This document shows positions 59,057-64,000 of a stretch of 64,000 nucleotides of DNA, one piece after another (the stretch's first letter is position 1; each line of letters opens with the position of its first letter). This DNA is from Bog-756 sp963713625 (GTDB taxonomy: Bacteria; Actinomycetota; Acidimicrobiia; Acidimicrobiales; RAAP-2). The DNA lies in the NCBI GenBank assembly GCA_963713625.1, contig CAVQMN010000011.1, positions 558,001-622,000 on the forward strand. The letters run 5' to 3'. The position numbers were made by a program, and so were the translations under genes. Below the pieces are notes generated by a model. The model was not told the origin of the DNA. It did no database searches and worked only from the letters and a program-made list of their open reading frames with translations.

Positions 59057-59950
59057 TCAGAAGACGGCGGTTCCGTCGACATAGCCGAGCTCGAGGAGGA
59101 CGGCCTCAGGGGCCCGACGTCCGATCGAGGCGCGGATGGGGGCAATGTCGGTCGCGCTGGAGAAACCGGGGAGCCAGTCGTCGTGGTGGCTCAGCACCAC
59201 CCGGCGGGGTTGCAGGCGGGCGACGTGATCGGCGACGAAGTCGGCCAGCGTGCCCTGGATGGGTTCACCGTTCACGTTGGCCCGCCCCGCCGCGGCCACG
59301 ATGGCCACATCCGGGTGGAGCTGGTCGACCACGCCCGTCCAGTGCCCGCTGGTGTCCTGGTACAACAACGTGCCTTCGGGTGTTTCGAGGTAGAAGAGGA
59401 GCGCCCCTCCGTCCCCCCGGGGGCTGTGGGCGCCTGACGCCGTGAGGAGGTGTTCGACGGCCGCCTGGTCCAGCGCGGTGCCCAGGTAGGTGGCCAGTTC
59501 CTCCATCCGCAGCCGCTGCTCCTGCAGGGTCACACCGAGATCACCGAGACAGACTTCATCGGCTCGGCGCGTGCCCTGCAGCGACCACACGCAGCTGTGG
59601 GTACTGGGATAGGCGGTCACCCGTACGTCGCCCCCGAGGTCGATCGTCTCGCCACCGGCCACGCACAGCATCCGGTCCGGAGCGACGCCGGCTGCCTCCA
59701 TCACCCGGACAGTCTCGTAGCTGCCGACCAATGTGGCCGAAGTATTGGCCATGATCGTCTCGGCACCGAACAGATGGTCGAAATGGGAGTGGCCCACCAG
59801 GATCCAGTCGCACTCTTTGATATCGGCAGCTGAGCGACCGGCGCCGGCGGCCGAGGCCACGCGGTCGATGTACGCGTCCAGAAAGATCGTGAGGCCAGCG
59901 GTGCGCAGGCGGAATGTCGCGCACCCGTACCAGTCGAGCGTGGTGCTCAC
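59057..59950 (-). CDS. MBL-fold metal-dependent hydrolase
   Basis: A 297-residue metallo-beta-lactamase-fold protein with HSHFDHLFGAETI (HxHxDH motif) and an additional His-bearing segment VTAYPSTHSCVW. A later LLYQDTSGHWTG and VVLSHHDDWLPGF supply further ligands. The class is UlaG-like/lactonase-like. Substrate unknown. Start is a GTG; a ribosome-binding site is not obvious. Two small genes lie upstream on the same strand. Confidence 0.88.
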   Translation of the reverse strand: MSTTLDWYGCATFRLRTAGLTIFLDAYIDRVASAAGAGRSAADIKECDWILVGHSHFDHLFGAETIMANTSATLVGSYETVRVMEAAGVAPDRMLCVAGGETIDLGGDVRVTAYPSTHSCVWSLQGTRRADEVCLGDLGVTLQEQRLRMEELATYLGTALDQAAVEHLLTASGAHSPRGDGGALLFYLETPEGTLLYQDTSGHWTGVVDQLHPDVAIVAAAGRANVNGEPIQGTLADFVADHVARLQPRRVVLSHHDDWLPGFSSATDIAPIRASIGRRAPEAVLLELGYVDGTAVF

Positions 59951-59962
59951 ACGGGCACCGAG

Positions 59963-60244
59963 TCAGGCGTTGCCGGTACCGGTCAGGTCGGCTTGCCGCT
60001 TGGCCGCAGCCAGTCCCGCTGAGCTGTAGACGCCATCAGGGAAGACCGCATCCCAGGCATCCCGTACCCCGCGGAAGTCCTCGCTGGGTCCATAGGTGGC
60101 GCGGGCCGCAGCGATCACTTCGTCCCGCCGGGCGGCCACGACAGGGCCCAGGGCGAACTCCAACTCGGTGTCGATCTGGTTCACCGATTCGGCAAAGCGT
60201 CGTTCGTGCCCGATCAAACGGACGGCACTGGCTGGAGGTGTCAT
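59963..60244 (-). CDS. Hypothetical protein, 93 residues
   Basis: A helical small protein, MTPPASAVRLIGHERRFAE..., with RRDEVIAAARATYGPSEDF and a C-terminal GLAAAKRQADLTGTGNA. No family is recognised. AAGGA precedes the ATG. It lies just upstream of the MBL gene and in the same direction (12-base gap), so it is probably co-transcribed. Confidence 0.55.
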   Translation of the reverse strand: MTPPASAVRLIGHERRFAESVNQIDTELEFALGPVVAARRDEVIAAARATYGPSEDFRGVRDAWDAVFPDGVYSSAGLAAAKRQADLTGTGNA

Positions 60245-60416
60245 GGAAGAGTCCTTGTCGGTAGTGGGATTGTGCGGAGGGGGGTCCGCCATCCGATCCC
60301 TTGGCCCTCGTCGGGCTCCGGGTGCTGGGACAACCGTAGCGTGCGCCTGGGCGACTGCGGCCGGCACCCCGGGGACCGCGTTCAAGAGAGGCCCTGTGCC
60401 TTGCCTCGAAGGGGCT

Positions 60417-60830
60417 TCAGCTTCCGCGCCGGATCTGTTGGCCTTGCACGTCGGGTTCGAGTCCCCAGGACGAGACCCAGGTGGGTGTGATCCGGATGAC
60501 TTCGCGGCTCATGAACGGCACAGGGGGGTCGACATCGGAGAGGGCCACCGCGGTGCCGCGGATCTCGAGGCCCCGGACCGTCCAGGGATCGGTCGACACG
60601 AGGTCATCGACCACCAGGGCCACACGGGTGTTGGCCTGCACGTTGCGGAACTTCCGGGTCGCGCCCATCGCATGCCCGCCGATGATGACGTCGCCGGTCT
60701 TCTCGTCGAGGAACACGCCGATCGGGTTGTTCTGGGGGGCACCACTGGCGTCCACGGTGGCCAGACGACCGAGCGGCTGGCTTTTCAGGTAGGCCCGCTC
60801 GGTGTCCGTCAAGGCGATCGTCGTGGTCAT
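60417..60830 (-). CDS. PPOX-class F420-dependent oxidoreductase
   Basis: A 137-residue split-barrel protein with LGRLATVDASGAPQNNPIGV, TGDVIIGGHAMGATRKFRN and NTRVALVVDDLVS, the hallmark of the F420-binding PPOX family. A second, unrelated copy of this family is at 18 kb. The ATG follows TAAACT by six bases, so it is leaderless. It is divergent from the NYN-like gene. Confidence 0.87.
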   Translation of the reverse strand: MTTTIALTDTERAYLKSQPLGRLATVDASGAPQNNPIGVFLDEKTGDVIIGGHAMGATRKFRNVQANTRVALVVDDLVSTDPWTVRGLEIRGTAVALSDVDPPVPFMSREVIRITPTWVSSWGLEPDVQGQQIRRGS

Positions 60831-60836
60831 GGTCGC

Positions 60837-60876
60837 AGTTTACGATCTGTCGCCGCCCACCCGGGTCGGGAATACT
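60837..60876. promoter_or_regulatory. Divergent leaderless promoters
   Basis: TAAACT (minus strand, 60837-60842) lies six bases before the PPOX ATG, and AATACT (plus strand, 60871-60876) lies six bases before the NYN-like GTG. Both -10 elements share a 28-base gap, so -35 regions must overlap. Confidence 0.5.
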
Positions 60877-60882
60877 GGTGTC

Positions 60883-61254
60883 GTGCTTCTCATCGACGCG
60901 GCGAACGTCGTGGGCTCCAGGCCGAACGGCTGGTGGCGAGATCGACCCGGCGCGGCCAGAGCTTTCGTGGATCAGATTCGAAGCGCCGTGAGGTCCGGTC
61001 GGCTGGGCGCGCCGGTCGTCGTGGTCCTCGAAGGAGGTGCTCGCGGCGGCGCAGCATCAGGAGCCGCCGAGGGCGTCACTGTTCTTCATGCGTCCGGCAG
61101 CGGTGACGATGCCCTCCTGGCGGTTGCTGCCGATGCCGACGGCCCTGTCATCCTCGTGTCAGCGGATCGGGCACTCTGTCGGCAGGCTGAGGACTTGGGA
61201 GCAAGTGTGGCGCGCCCTGGGTGGCTGATGGACCGGCTCGATCCGAGACCATGA
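60883..61254 (+). CDS. NYN/PIN-like domain protein (putative RNase)
   Basis: A 123-residue protein with VVLLIDAANVVGSRPNGWW at the start, GSGDDALLAVAADADGPVI and VSADRALCRQAEDLGA. The spaced Asp residues are those of NYN/PIN ribonuclease folds. Some databases label relatives NTP pyrophosphohydrolase, but the motif pattern supports the nuclease reading. The GTG at 60883 is six bases after AATACT. Confidence 0.65.
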   Translation: MLLIDAANVVGSRPNGWWRDRPGAARAFVDQIRSAVRSGRLGAPVVVVLEGGARGGAASGAAEGVTVLHASGSGDDALLAVAADADGPVILVSADRALCRQAEDLGASVARPGWLMDRLDPRP

Positions 61255-61459
61255 ACGCTGGAGTGCGACGAGTCCGGCTGCGAAGCACCGTCCCGGGCCG
61301 GATCAAGAAATCCCACTGCTCCTTCGTCGATCAGCCGTGGTGGCCGTGCCTCCCGTCGTGGTATTGAGGCCCTCGTTGTACGGGCCGACCCGGGCCCCTG
61401 TCGTCCAGCCACTGGGCCGCACGGTGGTCCGACGGCCCACTGCATCGCCGGGTCACAAT

Positions 61460-61465
61460 TAGGAT
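61460..61465 (+). promoter_or_regulatory. Leaderless -10 element of the APH-family gene
   Basis: TAGGAT, six bases, GTG. Confidence 0.55.
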
Positions 61466-61471
61466 TCCGCC

Positions 61472-62458
61472 GTGCTGACCCCGCCCATGGATCTGTCCGA
61501 GGCCAGCCTGATGGCTGTCATCGAACGGGGCTGGGGTATCACCGTGGCCTCGCTCAGCTATCGCCCGGTCGGGTTCGGAAGTCATCACTGGGTGGTGACA
61601 GATACTGAGGACGCCCGCCATTTCGTGACGGTTGACGAGCTCAGCCCGGAATCGCGGCGGGGAGATGAGGTCTCCGTGCACGGATTGCACCTTCGCCCGG
61701 CGTTGACCGCCGCTCTCGACCTGCGTGACGTCGGCTGCGGTTTCGTTGTCGCTCCCGTCCCCACCACAACCGATGCGCCCCTTGTCCAGTTCGGCTCCTA
61801 TTCGATGACCCTCTATCCCTTCATCGAAGGGGAGAGTTTTTCGTTCGAGGCACCGTTCGGCCACGTCGACCGTGAGCGGATCCTCGAGTTGGTCGTGGCC
61901 CTGCATGGCGTACCGATCACTGCCATCCGCCCGCCGGCAACCGATGGATTCGTCGTTCCCTGGCTCGAACGGCTCGAACACGCCCAGCCTCGCAACGGCA
62001 GGGCCGAAGCCGACCTCCCGCTGGCGGGAGAGGCTTCACAACTCATCGTCGACCACCAAGCCCAGATCAGAAGAGCGATCGCCCGGTACCGGGCGCTCGT
62101 GGCCCGGTACCGGAGCCATCCCGGTCCTGTGGTGGTCACTCACGGCGAGATCCATCCCGGGAACGTGATGGCGACCGCAGGAGGCTGGGTGATGGTCGAC
62201 TGGGACACTGCGCTGCTGGCCCCGCCCGAGCGGGATCTCTGGAGGCTCGCCCAAGGGGAAGGATCAGTCCTCCGGGCCTATGCCGATGCCACCGGGAAGG
62301 CTCCCCGCGAGCGGCTCATCGAGCTGTATGAGATCCGCTGGGACCTGGCCGATATCGCCTCGTTCGCTGCGGAGCTCCAAAGGCCGCACGGAGACACCGA
62401 AGACAGTCGGAAGGCACTGGAGCTCTTGGGTTCGGTTGTAGGCCGCCTCCCGTCGTAG
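61472..62458 (+). CDS. Aminoglycoside phosphotransferase-fold kinase
   Basis: A 328-residue APH/choline-kinase-fold protein with catalytic loop VVVTHGEIHPGNVMA (Glu in place of the usual Asp after His-Gly) and the Mg-binding VMVDWDTALLAPPERDL. The N-terminal nucleotide-binding lobe is recognisable (FGSHHWVVTDTEDARHFVT). The family phosphorylates small molecules or amino sugars; a resistance function is not implied. The GTG is six bases after TAGGAT. Confidence 0.82.
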   Translation: MLTPPMDLSEASLMAVIERGWGITVASLSYRPVGFGSHHWVVTDTEDARHFVTVDELSPESRRGDEVSVHGLHLRPALTAALDLRDVGCGFVVAPVPTTTDAPLVQFGSYSMTLYPFIEGESFSFEAPFGHVDRERILELVVALHGVPITAIRPPATDGFVVPWLERLEHAQPRNGRAEADLPLAGEASQLIVDHQAQIRRAIARYRALVARYRSHPGPVVVTHGEIHPGNVMATAGGWVMVDWDTALLAPPERDLWRLAQGEGSVLRAYADATGKAPRERLIELYEIRWDLADIASFAAELQRPHGDTEDSRKALELLGSVVGRLPS

Positions 62459-62668
62459 CGAGATCACCGGCCGTCAGCCCGACTCGGCAGCGCGCGCTCC
62501 CTCATTCGCGTCCTCGAAGTGACCAGGACCAGGAAGGAAGCCCGGGACCGGGTGGCGGTCATCGAGCGGGACGTCGACAAGCTCAGTCTCTCGGCGTGGT
62601 GTCAGCGTGACGACGTTCCCGTGTCCTTCGTGTCGGGGTGACCCGGGAAGGCCGGCCGACCCCGAAGC

Positions 62669-62947
62669 TCATGGCCTTGCCGCGGTTGGATGCCGGCCGT
62701 CCGTGCCCGACTGCCATGCGAGCTTGTACCTCATGGCCAGGGTGTAGGGCATCGTTCCGATTCCCATGAAGATGATGCTCAGAGGTATGCCGATACCGGT
62801 GAGGGCGAAAAGCGCAGCGAGGGGATAGAAGACGATGCTGGAGGGAACCTGCAATACCATGAGGCCGGCGATCAACCACTTCTGCCCACCTGTCAACTTC
62901 GACTTGGTTGCCCCGGGCGTCGCCTCGGACGGGTATCCGGCTTCCAC
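62669..62947 (-). CDS. Small two-helix membrane protein
   Basis: 92 residues with two membrane helices (WLIAGLMVLQVPSSIVFYPLA; ALTGIGIPLSIIFMGIGTM) and a basic C-terminus. No family is recognised. A GTG at 62947 is preferred, with TAGCAT eight bases upstream on the minus strand. Confidence 0.55.
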   Translation of the reverse strand: MEAGYPSEATPGATKSKLTGGQKWLIAGLMVLQVPSSIVFYPLAALFALTGIGIPLSIIFMGIGTMPYTLAMRYKLAWQSGTDGRHPTAARP

Positions 62948-63056
62948 GCCCGAACATGCTACCCGTCGATGTCCGGGATCAGTCGGCTGAACTCCGCCAC
63001 TTGGCGTGGCCTGGGTTCTTGCTCGCGGCCCGATGGGGACGCGAACCATCCGGGTA

Positions 63057-63350
63057 TCAGGAGGTGGTCCAGAGGGTGTCGCCGTCAGCGGAGCGACGGG
63101 CCTCAGACGGTGCACCGACCCGGACGACTTCATCGTCGCTCAGCAGTTCAGGCGTCGCCACCACGCGACGACCATGACGGTGACCGAGCATCCGGTGCCA
63201 GAAGTCGGCCTCTTGGCGGGCTGACTCGGCAGTCTCGATCTGACCGGCCCGCATGGCCCGGTTGTGACGGATAGAACCAACGAGCACGGGGACGGTGGCG
63301 ATAATGACTCCCACCACCATGAGCGGGATGGCAATGACGAGAGCATTCAT
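63057..63350 (-). CDS. Small single-pass membrane protein
   Basis: 97 residues: an N-terminal membrane helix (MNALVIAIPLMVVGVIIATV), then a basic cytoplasmic region RHNRAMRAGQIETAESARQE and a C-terminus with VVATPELLSDDEVVRVG. Function unknown. It follows the 68-residue frame after a 2-base gap. Confidence 0.55.
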   Translation of the reverse strand: MNALVIAIPLMVVGVIIATVPVLVGSIRHNRAMRAGQIETAESARQEADFWHRMLGHRHGRRVVATPELLSDDEVVRVGAPSEARRSADGDTLWTTS

Positions 63351-63352
63351 AG

Positions 63353-63559
63353 TCACTTGGCTGGCGTGATCGGGAAGGCCAGCCCCTCCTGTGTCGTGTT
63401 GTACCCACGCAGGCACAGATCAAACCGGGCGACCTCCACCGCTGCCCGTGGCGCTTCACTCCGCGGCTTCCGCCGCAAGGACCACTCCGGGCATCGTCGA
63501 GCCACGTGCGGAGCCCGGGCCCGGGTGTCCGCCACCTGGTCGGAGTGAGAAGCGTTCAT
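63353..63559 (-). CDS. Possible small protein, 68 residues
   Basis: MNASHSDQVADTRARAPHVA to AFPITPAK, a basic, Arg-rich sequence with no recognised family. The two-base gap to the next gene is the only support; a spurious frame is possible. Confidence 0.3.
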   Translation of the reverse strand: MNASHSDQVADTRARAPHVARRCPEWSLRRKPRSEAPRAAVEVARFDLCLRGYNTTQEGLAFPITPAK

Positions 63560-63611
63560 ACCGGCCCCGATGCCAGAACCCATGCGCCGCACGTCTATCG
63601 TTTGGCTTCTG

Positions 63612-64000
63612 ATGTTGTTTCTTCCCGAAGCCGGCGGTCCCAGCGAACCGGTGCCGGCCACCATCGAACGTCGACCGGGCTCGGTCCGTCGGACCTCCAC
63701 CATCGACACGGCGCGGCCGGACGGCTTCGGGGGGGATCTGGTCATGACTGCCCGGGGCGCGATCTCCGGACCGCTCCGGACGCCACGTCGGTGGTGGTCA
63801 ACCAGGTCGACCTGTCCCTGCGGGTCGGCGGCTCGAACCGGCAGATCCTTTCGATCGCCGCATCTCCACCCCGACCGGGCTTGGATCGACTGGTCGGCTC
63901 TGTGGTCGGCCCCGGCTTCCGGTCGCGGGTCAACGAGGTGTGTCCCGGCGAGCGCGAGGCCGGCACGCTCCTCCACCTGTTGTTGGACGACCTCCCTGGT
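63612..64000 (+). pseudogene. DUF2889 family gene, partial and probably frameshifted
   Basis: An ATG at 63612 opens with MLFLPEAGGPSEPVPATIE and RRPGSVRRTSTIDTARPDGF, the DUF2889 start. Around 63750-63762 (GCCCGGGGCGCGA) the homologous reading moves to another frame, continuing RDLRTAPDATSVVVNQVDL, PGLDRLVGSVVGPGF and AGTLLHLLLDDLPG to the window edge. One base seems to be missing in the G/C run. The gene is either inactivated or the base call is wrong. DUF2889 function is unknown. Confidence 0.6.

Overview
The window is high-GC bacterial DNA, almost certainly from an actinobacterium. The markers are two mycothiol-type LmbE amidase/deacetylases, several F420/FMN-type oxidoreductases (LLM and PPOX families), the PspA-PspAA-HtpX-PspAB envelope-stress set, a DUF222/HNH endonuclease, a DUF2469 protein beside YraN, and Lys/Ala/Pro-rich protein tails. 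Placement near the Acidimicrobiia is inference from gene content. No rRNA or tRNA gene was recognised.

Layout. 1-9.4 kb is a conserved housekeeping run on the + strand: smc (5' end outside the window), ftsY, ffh, rpsP, khpA, rimM, trmD, rplS, a DUF2469 gene and yraN. Together these serve chromosome segregation, co-translational membrane targeting and ribosome/tRNA maturation. 9.4-17.5 kb is the DNA-uptake/processing block: an enoyl-CoA hydratase, comM, dprA and a prepilin-like gene. comM is split between its Walker A and Walker B motifs by a 3.2-kb integrative element. The element carries a large serine integrase, a truncated HUH replication initiator, a toxin-antitoxin-like pair and hypothetical genes. 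Joining the comM halves at a shared CAT restores an intact reading frame.

18-35 kb is metabolic and stress-related: a frameshifted DUF222/HNH gene, endonuclease IV with a perfect 15-bp repeat tail, fumarase, two cytochromes P450, a pterin dehydratase, the psp operon, Mca, an SCP2-like protein, a YdjC-type deacetylase, two LLM oxidoreductases and purE. 35-48 kb holds a DsbA-like protein, a PAP2 phosphatase, a RecB-like nuclease, a hydrolase, DedA, an MshB-like deacetylase, a diguanylate cyclase, an MFS exporter, a MacB-type ABC pair whose ATPase carries a cyclic-nucleotide-binding-like domain, and two alkylation-repair genes (ogt and an Ada-AlkA fusion).

48-52 kb is a four-gene operon (amidohydrolase, acetoacetate-decarboxylase-like, SDR, second amidohydrolase). 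It is divergent from a TetR gene, and a perfect inverted repeat overlaps the TetR start codon. The rest holds a GGDEF-EAL protein, an aldo/keto reductase, a second TetR/dehydrogenase divergon, an ArsR-SRPBCC pair, small oxidoreductases and hypotheticals, an APH-family kinase, and a frameshifted DUF2889 gene at the right edge.

Two themes cross the window. At least seventeen genes have a TANNNT-like -10 hexamer exactly 6 or 7 nt before the start codon, which predicts leaderless mRNAs and settles several start choices. Short perfect tandem repeats recur inside and just after genes, and two of the duplications (20 bp and 17 bp) have changed or touch reading frames.
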